Position numbers and translations under genes: made by a program
Notes under the pieces: model-generated
What the model was told of the DNA's origin: nothing
What the model saw: the letters and a program-made list of their open reading frames with translations, nothing else
Databases searched by the model: none
Shown here: one piece after another, positions 17,086-25,485 of the stretch
How positions within the stretch are numbered: the stretch's first letter is position 1
How the letters are laid out: each line of letters starts with the position of its first letter
Source of the DNA: Streptomyces sp. A012304
Lineage (GTDB): Bacteria > Actinomycetota > Actinomycetes > Streptomycetales > Streptomycetaceae
Reading direction: 5' to 3'
Assembly: GCF_026008495.1 (NCBI RefSeq)
Contig: NZ_BQUN01000116.1
Span: 33,277 to 97,276 of the forward strand
DNA: 64,000 nucleotides

Positions 17086-17916
17086 TCAGCGTCGGGTGGG
17101 TCTGGTGGGTGCGTACGCCGTCGGGGGTACGCCCACCGTCGCCTTGAAGTCCCGTACCAGGTGGGCCTGGTCGGCGTATCCCAGTTCCGCCGCCAGCGTC
17201 GCCCAGTCGACGTCGGCCGACGCCTCCGCCCGCTCCAGCGCCTCGTGGATGCGGTACCGCAGGATCACCCACTTCGGGCCGACGCCCACGTACCCGGCGA
17301 AGAGACGTTGCAGCAGGCGTACGGAGACGCCCTCGGCGCGGGCGAGGTCGGTGACGCGGCGGATCGTGCGGTCGGTGCGGATGCGGTCGGCCAGGGCCAT
17401 CGCCCGGTCGGCCTGGGGGTCGGGGTGTGGACCGAGGCCGAGGAGGAAGGCGTCGAGGGCGGCCACGCCGGCGTCCTCGCCGTCGGGTGAGTCGTCGGGG
17501 GAGAGGACCGGCGTCGGGTCGGTGCCGGCGAGGCGGACGCGGCGGCCGGTCCACTCCGTCACCGGGCGGTCGGGGAAGAAGGGGCGGAAGCCGCCCGGCC
17601 GGAACTGGATCCCGCGGACCCGGCCCCTGCCCTCCAGTTTCTGGGTGAACAGGCCGAGGCCGATCCCGGCGATCTCGGCGAAGGGCGCCCCGCTCACGTC
17701 GCCCGCCGCGCTCGTGTACCGCTGGAAGACGATGTTCACCGAGGGGTGCGGGACGACGTGGGAGGCGTACGGCTGGTCCAGGTCCCAGTCGATCAGCCAG
17801 TAGTGCTCCAGGTAGGGGCGCAGCGGCGGGGCCGGTTCACGACGGCGGAAGCGGACGCGCGCGAAGAGCTCCGCGGCGTCGACGATGCCGCGGGTGTCAC
17901 GGCGTGGGGCGGCCAT
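17086..17916 (-). CDS. AraC-family transcriptional regulator
   Basis: 276-residue regulator. The C-terminal 90 residues hold two helix-turn-helix units of AraC type (ARAEGVSVRLLQRLFAGYVG and WATLAAELGYADQAHLVRDF). The N-terminal 170 residues start with PYLEHYWLIDWDL and contain HPSVNIVF, the sensor part common in Streptomyces AraC proteins of the DUF6597 type. It is divergent from the flavin monooxygenase pair across 106 bases and may regulate it. The ligand is unknown. Confidence 0.88.
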   Translation of the reverse strand: MAAPRRDTRGIVDAAELFARVRFRRREPAPPLRPYLEHYWLIDWDLDQPYASHVVPHPSVNIVFQRYTSAAGDVSGAPFAEIAGIGLGLFTQKLEGRGRVRGIQFRPGGFRPFFPDRPVTEWTGRRVRLAGTDPTPVLSPDDSPDGEDAGVAALDAFLLGLGPHPDPQADRAMALADRIRTDRTIRRVTDLARAEGVSVRLLQRLFAGYVGVGPKWVILRYRIHEALERAEASADVDWATLAAELGYADQAHLVRDFKATVGVPPTAYAPTRPTRR

Positions 17917-17970
17917 GGAGGGATCGTAGAAGGGGGGACCGACAACGGGCGGAATACGGCGGCGGGGGTG

Positions 17971-18004
17971 ACCGTTGGACCGCTATAGTTGAACGGTAAA
18001 CAAC
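17971..18004 (+). promoter_or_regulatory. Candidate promoter/operator of the CE1758-like gene
   Basis: Arms ACCGTT (17971-17976) and AACGGT (17992-17997) form an inverted repeat around TATAGT (17984-17989), a plausible -10 box; GTTG...CAAC (17988-18004) overlaps it. No clear -35. The site lies 19 bases before the start codon of the monooxygenase and could be bound by the divergent AraC protein. Weak, sequence-only evidence. Confidence 0.3.
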
Positions 18005-18022
18005 ATTGGAGGGTGAGCGGCC

Positions 18023-19111
18023 ATGCAGTTCGGGATCTTCACGGTCGGTGACGTCACGCCGGACCCCACCACGGGGCGTACGCCGACCGAGCGCGAGCGG
18101 ATCAAGGCCATGGTCGCCATCGCGCTGAAGGCGGAGGAGGTCGGACTCGACGTCTTCGCGACCGGTGAGCACCACAACCCGCCGTTCGTGCCCTCGTCCC
18201 CGACCACGATGCTCGGCTACGTCGCCGCGCGGACCGAGAGGCTGATCCTCTCCACCTCGACCACCCTCATCACCACCAACGACCCGGTGAAGATCGCCGA
18301 GGACTACGCGATGCTCCAGCACCTGGCCGACGGGCGCGTCGACCTGATGATGGGACGCGGCAACACCGGCCCGGTCTACCCGTGGTTCGGGCAGGACATC
18401 CGGCAGGGCATCAACCTCGCCATCGAGAACTACGCCCTGCTGCACCGGCTGTGGCGCGAGGACGTCGTCGACTGGGAGGGCACCTTCCGCACGCCGCTCC
18501 AGGGCTTCACCTCGACGCCCCGCCCGCTGGACGGCGTCCCGCCGTTCGTCTGGCACGGCTCCATCCGCTCCCCGGAGATCGCCGAGCAGGCCGCGTACTA
18601 CGGCGACGGCTTCTTCCACAACAACATCTTCTGGCCGGCCGACCACACCAAGCGGATGGTCGAGCTGTACCGCAGCCGGTACGCCCACTACGGGCACGGC
18701 ACGCCCGAGCAGGCGATCGTCGGCCTCGGCGGCCAGGTGTTCATGCGCAGGAACTCCCAGGACGCGGTGCGCGAGTTCCGGCCGTACTTCGACAACGCGC
18801 CCGTCTACGGGCACGGCCCCTCGCTGGAGGACTTCACCGAGCAGACCCCGCTGACCGTCGGCTCCCCGCAGCAGGTCATCGAGAAGACCCTGTCCTTCCG
18901 CGAGTACGCCGGCGACTACCAGCGCCAGCTGTTCCTGATGGACCACGCGGGCCTGCCGCTGAAGACCGTCCTGGAGCAGCTCGACATGCTTGGCGAGGAG
19001 GTCGTGCCGGTGCTGCGCGAGGAGTTCGCCAAGGGCCGCCCGGCAGACGTGCCGGAGGCACCGACCCACGCGTCCCTGCTCACCACCGCCCGGAAGGAGA
19101 CCGTCGCATGA
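18023..19111 (+). CDS. CE1758-type FMN-dependent luciferase-like monooxygenase
   Basis: 362-residue flavin-dependent oxidoreductase with the luciferase-like TIM barrel: N-terminal MQFGIFTVGD, EVGLDVFATGEHHNPPF, and DLMMGRGNTGPVYPW near residue 115. The subgroup pairs with a dedicated FMN reductase, which here overlaps it by four bases (ATGA), so reduced FMN is supplied by the neighbour. The substrate is unknown; the family oxidises small organic compounds with O2. ATG 18023 has GGAGGG eight bases upstream. Cytosolic. Confidence 0.92.
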   Translation: MQFGIFTVGDVTPDPTTGRTPTERERIKAMVAIALKAEEVGLDVFATGEHHNPPFVPSSPTTMLGYVAARTERLILSTSTTLITTNDPVKIAEDYAMLQHLADGRVDLMMGRGNTGPVYPWFGQDIRQGINLAIENYALLHRLWREDVVDWEGTFRTPLQGFTSTPRPLDGVPPFVWHGSIRSPEIAEQAAYYGDGFFHNNIFWPADHTKRMVELYRSRYAHYGHGTPEQAIVGLGGQVFMRRNSQDAVREFRPYFDNAPVYGHGPSLEDFTEQTPLTVGSPQQVIEKTLSFREYAGDYQRQLFLMDHAGLPLKTVLEQLDMLGEEVVPVLREEFAKGRPADVPEAPTHASLLTTARKETVA

Positions 19112-19701
19112 GGCTCGTCGTCGTCTCGGCGGGGCTGAGCGTCCCGTCGTCCACCCGGCTGCTGGCCGACCGGCTGGCGACCGCCGTCGACCGGCAGACC
19201 CCTGTGGACGTAGAGGATGTCGAGGTCGTGGAGCTGCGCGACCTCGCCGTCGAGATCGCCCACCACTTCACCAACGGGTTCCCCGGGCGCGAGCTGGCCG
19301 CCGCGCTGGACGCGGTGACGGCGGCGGACGGGCTGATCGTCGTCACACCCGTGTTCTCGGCGTCGTACAGCGGGCTGTTCAAGTCGTTCTTCGACGTGCT
19401 GGAGAAGGACGCGCTGACGGGCAAGCCGGTGCTGATCGCGGCGACCGGCGGCAGCGCCCGGCACTCGCTCGTGCTGGAGCACGCGCTGCGGCCCCTCTTC
19501 GCCCACCTGAGGGCCGTCGTCGTACCGACCGCGGTGTACGCCGCCTCCGAGGACTGGGGCGCACCGGGACTGCCGGAGCGGATCGAGCGGGCGGCGGGGG
19601 AGCTGGCGGGCCTGATGAACGGGCTGTCGGCGGCGAGGCCGGACCGGGCGGGCCTCGAGGTGGTGCCGTTCGAGGAACGGCTCGCCGCGTTGCGCACCTG
19701 A
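19108..19701 (+). CDS. CE1759-type FMN reductase
   Basis: 197-residue NAD(P)H-dependent FMN reductase of flavodoxin-like fold. The N-terminal VVSAGLSVPSSTRLLADRL loop binds the FMN phosphate; VTPVFSASYSGLFKSFFD is the conserved active-site segment. It is translated from an ATG overlapping the monooxygenase stop and should deliver FMNH2 to it. The 163 bases that follow contain a strong hairpin and then the start of a two-component system. Confidence 0.92.
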   Translation: MRLVVVSAGLSVPSSTRLLADRLATAVDRQTPVDVEDVEVVELRDLAVEIAHHFTNGFPGRELAAALDAVTAADGLIVVTPVFSASYSGLFKSFFDVLEKDALTGKPVLIAATGGSARHSLVLEHALRPLFAHLRAVVVPTAVYAASEDWGAPGLPERIERAAGELAGLMNGLSAARPDRAGLEVVPFEERLAALRT

Positions 19702-19750
19702 CCGCCGCCCCGTCCGGCGATCGAGGACGAGGCCGCCGAAGGCCGACAGA

Positions 19751-19776
19751 CGTGCCGGGGCGCAGCCCCCGGCACG
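19751..19776 (+). terminator. Hairpin terminator after FMN reductase
   Basis: Perfect 10-base stem: CGTGCCGGGG (19751-19760) and CCCCGGCACG (19767-19776), six-base loop. It follows a CGTCCGGCGATCGAGGAC type sequence often seen between Streptomyces genes. Confidence 0.6.
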
Positions 19777-19864
19777 CCGGTGCGAGAGTGAGAGCGCGGT
19801 AAGAAGCGCGATCGAACACCCGCTGCCGCCGTCCGACCGCCGGAGGCCTTGGCAGACTGAACCC

Positions 19865-20572
19865 GTGCCTCAGACCGTGCTGCTCGCCGAAGACGACCGC
19901 GCCATCCGTCACGCCCTGGAACGCGCCCTGACCCTGGAGGGCTACCAGGTCACCGCGGTCGCCGACGGCGTCGAGGCGCTCGCACAGGCCCACCGGACCC
20001 CACCGGACGTGCTCGTCCTCGACGTGATGATGCCCGGCATCGACGGCCTCCAGGTCTGCCGGGTGCTGCGCGCCGAGGGCGACCGCACGCCCATCCTGAT
20101 GCTGACGGCGCTCGTGGAGACCGCCGACCGCATCGCCGGCCTGGACGCGGGCGCCGACGACTACGTCGTCAAGCCCTTCGACGTCGAGGAGGTCTTCGCC
20201 CGGCTGCGCGCCCTGCTGCGCCGCACCAGCCCCCCGGCCCCGGCGGAGCCGGCGAAGCCGGCGACGCCCGAGCGGTACGTACGGGCCGCCGGGCTGCGCA
20301 TGGACCCGCAGGCGCGCCGGGCCTGGCGCGGGGAGCGGGAGCTGGAGCTGACCCGCACCGAGTTCGAGCTGCTGGAACTGCTCGCCCGCAACGCGGGCAT
20401 CGTCCTCGACCACTCCACCATCTACGACCGCATCTGGGGCTACGACTTCGGGCCCGGCTCCAAGAACCTCGCCGTCTACGTCGGCTATCTGCGCCGCAAG
20501 CTCGACCAGCCCGGCGCCCCGCAGCTGATCCACACCGTGCGCGGTGTGGGTTACGTGCTGCGGGAGGACTGA
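19865..20572 (+). CDS. OmpR-family response regulator
   Basis: 235-residue two-component regulator. The receiver domain (1-120) has the acidic pair ED(9-11), phospho-acceptor Asp53 in LVLDVMMPG and Lys in VVKPFD. The C-terminal winged helix (about 140-235) ends with the typical YLRRKLD...VRGVGYVL. A Pro/Ala-rich linker joins them. GTG 19865 is the start. Its partner kinase starts 10 bases after the stop. The pattern is close to MprA/CseB-like envelope regulators, but the signal is unknown. Confidence 0.93.
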   Translation: MPQTVLLAEDDRAIRHALERALTLEGYQVTAVADGVEALAQAHRTPPDVLVLDVMMPGIDGLQVCRVLRAEGDRTPILMLTALVETADRIAGLDAGADDYVVKPFDVEEVFARLRALLRRTSPPAPAEPAKPATPERYVRAAGLRMDPQARRAWRGERELELTRTEFELLELLARNAGIVLDHSTIYDRIWGYDFGPGSKNLAVYVGYLRRKLDQPGAPQLIHTVRGVGYVLRED

Positions 20573-20582
20573 GAGGCGGCGA

Positions 20583-22019
20583 GTGGACGGCGGCCCGCGC
20601 AAGCGGGCGTGGCGGTGGGTCTCCCGGCGGCGGGGCAGGCTCACCTCGCTGCGCACCACGTTCGCGGTTTCCTTCGCGGCCGTGACCGCCGCCGTCACCG
20701 TCCTCGTCGGCGTCCTGTCGTACGGGGCCGCCGCCCGGCTGGTGCGGGTCGACCAGGAGTCGGTGTTCGACCAGGTCGTGCAGGACCTGCGGGACGAGGT
20801 CCGCGCCCGGGCGATGGACCCGCAGGACTTCTCGTCCTCCGCGCCCGGCCATGACATCGTGCGGCCGGCCCGTACGGACGTGCAGGTCCTCGGGCCGGAC
20901 GGCGCCGTCGTCGACCCCGGCAATCCCGGACTGCCCGTGAAGGACGCCGACCGCCGGATCGCGGCCGCCGCGACGGCCGGAAGGCTCACCGAGCACAAGG
21001 ACGTCGACGTCGGCAGCGACGTCTACCGCGTCGCGACGGTCGCCCTGGGCGGCGGCCGGGGCGCGGTGCAGGTCGCGCAGGAGTTCAGCGACACCGAGGA
21101 CCTGCTGCGGGCGCTCCAGCAGCGCACCATCGTGCTGATGATCGCCGTCGTGACGGCCGCCGGCCTGGTCGGCTGGTGGCTGGCCCGGCGCATCACCCAC
21201 CGCCTGGTCATCCTCACCACCGCCGCCGAGAACGTCGCCCGCACCCGTCGGCTGGGCGTGCAGGTCCCCGTCACCGGCTCCGACGAGGTGGGCCGCCTCG
21301 GCCGTGCCTTCGACCGGATGCTGGGCCGGCTCGCCCAGTCCGAGGAGGACCAGCGGCGTCTGGTGCAGGACGCCGGGCACGAACTGCGCACCCCGCTGAC
21401 CTCGCTGCGGACGAACATCTCGCTGCTGCGCCGCATCGACGAACTCCCGCCCGCGACCCGGGACGAACTCGTCGCCGACCTCGGCCAGGAGGCCCGGGAA
21501 CTGACCGACCTGGTCAACGAGCTGGTCGACCTCGCGGCCGGCCAGTCCGACACCGAGCCGCCGCAGCGGGTGGACGTCGCGGACCTCGCCGAGGACGTCG
21601 CCGGGCTCGCCCGCCGCCGCACCGGGCGGCGGATCGTGGTCCGCGCGAGCGGTGACACCAGCACCGACGGACGGCCGGGGATGCTCCAGCGGGCGGTGTC
21701 CAACCTCGTGGAGAACGCCACCAAGTTCGACCGTGAGGGCCGGGCGCCCATCGAGATCAACGTCACCGGACCGGCCCGGCGCGGCACCGTCCGCGTCGAG
21801 GTGCTCGACCGCGGCCCCGGCATCACGGAGGCCGACCTCACCCGTGTCTTCGACCGCTTCTACCGGGCCGCCGACGCCCGCTCCCTGCCGGGCTCCGGAC
21901 TCGGCCTGTCCATCGTCCGCGAGGTGGCGCTCGCGCACGGCGGAGCGGCGTTCGCCTACCGGCGGGAGGGCGGCGGATCGGTGATCGGGTTCACCGTGGG
22001 CGGCGGACCGGGCGGCTGA
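20583..22019 (+). CDS. HAMP-containing sensor histidine kinase
   Basis: 478-residue membrane kinase. Membrane segment 1 is near residues 24-48, then an extracytoplasmic domain of about 120 residues, membrane segment 2 near 182-202, HAMP, the dimerisation helix with the phosphorylated His266 in DAGHELRTPLTSL, and an ATPase domain with NLVENATKF (N box), DRGPGI and GSGLGLSIV. GTG 20583 was chosen for GAGG six bases upstream and because it gives a short basic N-terminus before the first membrane helix. It pairs with the upstream OmpR-type regulator. The stop codon lies inside the first unit of a 50-base tandem repeat. Confidence 0.93.
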   Translation: MDGGPRKRAWRWVSRRRGRLTSLRTTFAVSFAAVTAAVTVLVGVLSYGAAARLVRVDQESVFDQVVQDLRDEVRARAMDPQDFSSSAPGHDIVRPARTDVQVLGPDGAVVDPGNPGLPVKDADRRIAAAATAGRLTEHKDVDVGSDVYRVATVALGGGRGAVQVAQEFSDTEDLLRALQQRTIVLMIAVVTAAGLVGWWLARRITHRLVILTTAAENVARTRRLGVQVPVTGSDEVGRLGRAFDRMLGRLAQSEEDQRRLVQDAGHELRTPLTSLRTNISLLRRIDELPPATRDELVADLGQEARELTDLVNELVDLAAGQSDTEPPQRVDVADLAEDVAGLARRRTGRRIVVRASGDTSTDGRPGMLQRAVSNLVENATKFDREGRAPIEINVTGPARRGTVRVEVLDRGPGITEADLTRVFDRFYRAADARSLPGSGLGLSIVREVALAHGGAAFAYRREGGGSVIGFTVGGGPGG

Positions 22020-22215
22020 GCGCGGTTCGGGTGGGCGGGTACGTTCGGGGCGGTGGGTCGAAGGGCTGAGCGCGGTTCGGGTGGGCGGGTACGTTCGGGG
22101 CGGTGGGTCGAAGGGCTGAGCGCGGCTCGGGCGCGCGGATACGTGCGGGGCGGCGGGCCGGGGGCTGAGCGCGGTTCGGGTGGGCGGGTACGTTCGGGGC
22201 GGCGGGCCCGGCCGC
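22016..22215. repeat. Four tandem copies of a 50-base unit
   Basis: Units start at CTGAGCGCGG at 22016, 22066, 22116 and 22165 (spacing 50, 50, 49). Units 1 and 2 are almost identical, unit 3 is the most diverged, and unit 4 is cut short. Each contains TGGGCGGGTACGTTCGGGG or a variant. The array begins at the kinase stop codon and ends before the M20 peptidase RBS. It could be a variable-number repeat or a multi-copy regulator or terminator region. No gene is seen in it. Confidence 0.9.
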
Positions 22216-22237
22216 CGGTGAGGGAGGGAGTCGACGC

Positions 22238-23503
22238 GTGCTGAACGACCAGGAGGCCGCCGCGCTGGCGGCGATCGACGAGGACGCCGTGGGGCGGACC
22301 CTCCAGGAGCTGATCGCGATACCCAGCGTCACCGGCAGCGCCGCCGAGTCCGAGATGCAGCACCACCTCGCCGGCCGGCTGGAGCGGCTCGGGCTGGAGA
22401 CCGACCTGTGGTCCATGGACCTGCCCGCCCTGTACGCCCACCCGGACTTCCCCGGCCGGGAGGCGCCGCGCGAGGAGGCCTGGGGGCTGGTGGGCCGGTC
22501 GGGCGACGGCGGGGACGGACCGACGCTGATCCTCCAGGGCCATGTGGACGTCGTACCGCCCGGCGACCTCGCGGCCTGGGCGGGCGACCCGTTCGTGCCG
22601 AGGGTGACCGGTGACGTCGTGCACGGCCGCGGCGCCTGCGACATGAAGGCCGGGCTCGTCGCGCACCTGGCCGCCCTCGCGGCGATCCGGGCGGCCGGGG
22701 TGCGGCTGCGCGGCCGGGTCGCGGTGCACTTCGTCGTCGGCGAGGAGGACGGCGGTCTCGGCACGTTCGGCACCCTCCGGCGCGGTCACGGCGGCGACGC
22801 GTGCCTCATCGCCGAGCCGACGGCCGGGACCGTCATCACCGCGAACGCGGGCGCGCTGACCTTCCGGCTCACCGTCCCCGGCAAGGCCGCCCACGCCAGT
22901 TCGCGGGAGGCCGGGGTGAGCGCCATCGACGCCTACCTGCCGCTGCACCGGGCGCTGGCCCGGCTGGAGGAGGCCCGCAACCACGCCCCCGACCCGCTGC
23001 TCGCGGAGTACCCGATCCCGTACTCCCTCTCCGTCGGCACCCTGCGCTGCGGCGACTGGGCGAGCAGCGTGCCGGACCTGCTGGTCGCGGAGGGACGGCT
23101 CGGGGTGCGGCTCGGGGAGGATCCGGCACAGGCGCGCGCGGAGCTGGAGCGGTGCGTGGCCGAGGCGTGCGCGGCGGATCCCTGGCTGCGCGAGCACCCG
23201 GCGACGGTCGGCTGGCCGGGCGGACAGTTCGCCAGCGGACGGCTGCCGGCCGGGCACCCGCTGGGCGACACCGTGGCGGGGGCGTACGCCGACGCGACCG
23301 GCGGCCCGCGCCCCAGGGAGCGCGGCGCGACGTACGGCAGCGATCTGCGGCTGTACGCCGCCGCCGGGATACCGGCGCTCCAGTTCGGTCCGGGCGACAT
23401 CGCGGTGGCGCACAGCGCCCAGGAGCACGTGTCGGTGCGCGAGGTGGTGGCGGCGGCACGCACGGTCGTGCTTACCGTGTTGCGCACGGTGGGCACCAAG
23501 TGA
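22238..23503 (+). CDS. M20-family (ArgE/DapE-type) metallopeptidase
   Basis: 421-residue zinc hydrolase. The metal-binding residues are in ILQGHVDVVPPG (His, Asp), HGRGACDMKAG (Asp), and VVGEEDGGLG (the catalytic Glu pair), with a final His in AVAHSAQEHV. The dimerisation domain follows TVPGKAAHASSREAGVSAID. These enzymes cleave N-acyl amino acids or small peptides, as in acetylornithine and succinyl-DAP deacylation. The subgroup cannot be fixed. GTG 22238 has AGGGAGGGAG upstream. Confidence 0.9.
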   Translation: MLNDQEAAALAAIDEDAVGRTLQELIAIPSVTGSAAESEMQHHLAGRLERLGLETDLWSMDLPALYAHPDFPGREAPREEAWGLVGRSGDGGDGPTLILQGHVDVVPPGDLAAWAGDPFVPRVTGDVVHGRGACDMKAGLVAHLAALAAIRAAGVRLRGRVAVHFVVGEEDGGLGTFGTLRRGHGGDACLIAEPTAGTVITANAGALTFRLTVPGKAAHASSREAGVSAIDAYLPLHRALARLEEARNHAPDPLLAEYPIPYSLSVGTLRCGDWASSVPDLLVAEGRLGVRLGEDPAQARAELERCVAEACAADPWLREHPATVGWPGGQFASGRLPAGHPLGDTVAGAYADATGGPRPRERGATYGSDLRLYAAAGIPALQFGPGDIAVAHSAQEHVSVREVVAAARTVVLTVLRTVGTK

Positions 23504-23543
23504 GCCCCGCCGGCCCCCTTCCGCAGAGAGGCGAGCAGCACTC

Positions 23544-24041
23544 GTGACCACCATCGCCGTGACCGGGCACACCGACCTCACCGAGGACAGCGTGCCGCTG
23601 ATCCGCGCCGCCCTGGACGACCTGTTGCGGCGGTACTCGGGCGGCGGCGAGCTCGTCGGCGTCTCGTGCATCGCCGCCGGCGCCGACTCGCTCTTCGCGG
23701 AGGCCGTCCTGGCGGCGGGCGGCCGGCTGACCGTCGTCGTCCCCGCCCGCGACTACCGCCGCACCAAGGTCCGGCCCGAGCACGCCGCCCTCTTCGACCG
23801 CCTCGTCGAGGCCGCCGACGAGGTCCTGGTCCTGCCCCGCGAGCGGTCCGACTGGCAGGCGTACGCGGCCGCCAACGCCATCCTCGTCGAACGCGCCGAC
23901 CGTCTCGTCGCCGTGTGGAACGGCGAGCCGCCCAGCGGCAGGGGCGGCGGCACGGCCGACGCGGTGCAGGACGCGCGGGCCGCCGGGGTGCCGGTGGAGG
24001 TGGTGTGGCCGCAGGGGGCGGGGCGGAGAGGGGGGAGCTGA
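23544..24041 (+). CDS. SLOG/Rossmann-type nucleotide-sensing-like protein
   Basis: 165-residue protein with a Rossmann-like fold: TIAVTGHTDL at the start, then GVSCIAAGADSLFAEAVLAAGGRLTVVVP, a pattern seen in SLOG/YpsA-like (DUF1273-like) proteins that bind nucleotides or nucleotide-derived signals. The C-terminus is low-complexity (Gly/Arg). It starts at GTG 23544, 40 bases after the M20 peptidase, and is probably co-transcribed. Standalone SLOG proteins are uncharacterised; some relatives act as sensors in conflict systems, but none of those partners is here. Confidence 0.7.
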   Translation: MTTIAVTGHTDLTEDSVPLIRAALDDLLRRYSGGGELVGVSCIAAGADSLFAEAVLAAGGRLTVVVPARDYRRTKVRPEHAALFDRLVEAADEVLVLPRERSDWQAYAAANAILVERADRLVAVWNGEPPSGRGGGTADAVQDARAAGVPVEVVWPQGAGRRGGS

Positions 24042-24131
24042 GCGGTCACGGGGGCGTGAAGGGGTGAGCCGAGCGGTTGGGGGGCGGTGTGGGGGGAGCT
24101 GAGCGCTGCCCTGACGGCCGTGCACAGCCGT

Positions 24132-25352
24132 TCAGACGAGGACCACGCACCCCCGGGTCTCCAGCTCCGCCAGCAGCGCCGGCGCGGGCACGCACGGGTT
24201 CCAGCGCAGGTCCAGCTTCTCCAGGGCGGGCAGGGAGAGGAGCCAGCCGGGCAGCCGGGTGAGACGGTTGCTCCGTACGTCGAGATGCCGCAGGCGGGGC
24301 AACTCGGCCAGGGCGGGCGGCAGTTCGGTGAGCGCGTTCTCCCGCAGGTCCAGATGGCGCAGGTCGTGCAGGCCGGCCAGGGACGGCGGCAGGGAGTCGA
24401 GCTGGTTGCCGCGCAGCCACAGTTCCCGCAGCCGGGAGAGCCCGCCGAGGGTGTCGGGCAGGGCGGTGAGCCGGTTGTGCTGGGCGCGCAGCTCGATCAG
24501 CCCGGTCATCCCGCCGACGGCGTCGGGCAGCCGGGTGAGGGCGTTCTCGCCGACGTTGAGGTAGCGCAGCCGGGTGAGCCCGCCCAGGGCGTCGGGGAGC
24601 GTGGTCAGCCGGTTGTCGTGGAGATAGAGGAAACCGCTGAGGCCGGTCAGGTCGCCCAGCGTGTCGGGGACCGAGGTGAGGCGGTTGTGGCCGAGGTCGA
24701 GGGTGGTCAGCCGGGACAGCCGTCCGATCTCGGGCGGGACGTGAGTGAGATCGTTGTCGGCGAGGATCAGCACGTCGAGATCGGTCCGCTCCCACACCGA
24801 CTCGGGGACCTCGCCGAGCTGATGACGCCAGAGGTTCAGCACGCGCGGCGGCTCCGCCTCCGCCCGCAGGGGCTTGGCCAGCACGACGCTGTCGGAGTCG
24901 GTGGCGGACCAGCGCCACGAGCCCACGGGGCCGTAGCCGCGCCGCCGGTACCAGGACAGCAGGTCCTGCGCCGAGGCCGACGTGTCGATGACGGCCTGTC
25001 GCGCGCCCAGGGCCGCCATCCGGTCCTCCGCCAGCGCGAGCAGCCGCGCGCCCAGCCCGCTGCCCCGCAGCGCCGGATCCACCGCCAGCCACCAGAGCGA
25101 CCCCGCCCCTTCGGGCGCCGGATACCCCTCCGGCACGTCGCACGACCCCGACAGGGTCACCGTCCCCACCAGCCCGCCGGCCTGGTCGACCGCCACCCAG
25201 CACTCCCCCTTGTCCCGGCCGGCGGCGGTGTGGCCGGCGTGGGCGCGACGCAGCAGCGAGGTCAGCTCCTCGACGGAATCGGTCTCCTGGAAGCGCCTCA
25301 GGGTCGTCGACGACGGTCCGGGCACGGGTGTCACGACAGCATCGGCAGTCAT
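24132..25352 (-). CDS. GNAT acetyltransferase fused to leucine-rich repeats
   Basis: 406-residue two-domain protein. Residues about 15-160 form a GNAT domain, with the acetyl-CoA segment LAVDPALRGSGLGARLL and the terminal LLSWYRRRGYG. From about 168 to 400 there are around ten leucine-rich repeats of 23 residues (pattern L..LdLg.NrLt.lP..l..L), ending in LRWNPC. The repeats probably form a curved binding face that picks the acetylation target, perhaps a protein. No signal peptide. The fusion is unusual; the substrate is unknown. Divergent from the Met-rich membrane gene. Confidence 0.88.
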   Translation of the reverse strand: MTADAVVTPVPGPSSTTLRRFQETDSVEELTSLLRRAHAGHTAAGRDKGECWVAVDQAGGLVGTVTLSGSCDVPEGYPAPEGAGSLWWLAVDPALRGSGLGARLLALAEDRMAALGARQAVIDTSASAQDLLSWYRRRGYGPVGSWRWSATDSDSVVLAKPLRAEAEPPRVLNLWRHQLGEVPESVWERTDLDVLILADNDLTHVPPEIGRLSRLTTLDLGHNRLTSVPDTLGDLTGLSGFLYLHDNRLTTLPDALGGLTRLRYLNVGENALTRLPDAVGGMTGLIELRAQHNRLTALPDTLGGLSRLRELWLRGNQLDSLPPSLAGLHDLRHLDLRENALTELPPALAELPRLRHLDVRSNRLTRLPGWLLSLPALEKLDLRWNPCVPAPALLAELETRGCVVLV

Positions 25353-25485
25353 CCGCTCACCGTAGTCGCGGGGGACGACGGCCGTCGCGCGTGGCCCGGA
25401 TCACACCCGGCCGTTGAGGCGGACGGCGGGGCGGTGTCCGTACTCACGCATGACGGTCGACGCCCGGATGCGAGGATGAGGCGCC

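Noticed and set aside
22016..22215. CRISPR array
   Set aside because: The repeats are directly adjacent 50-base units without unique spacers, and no cas genes are present.
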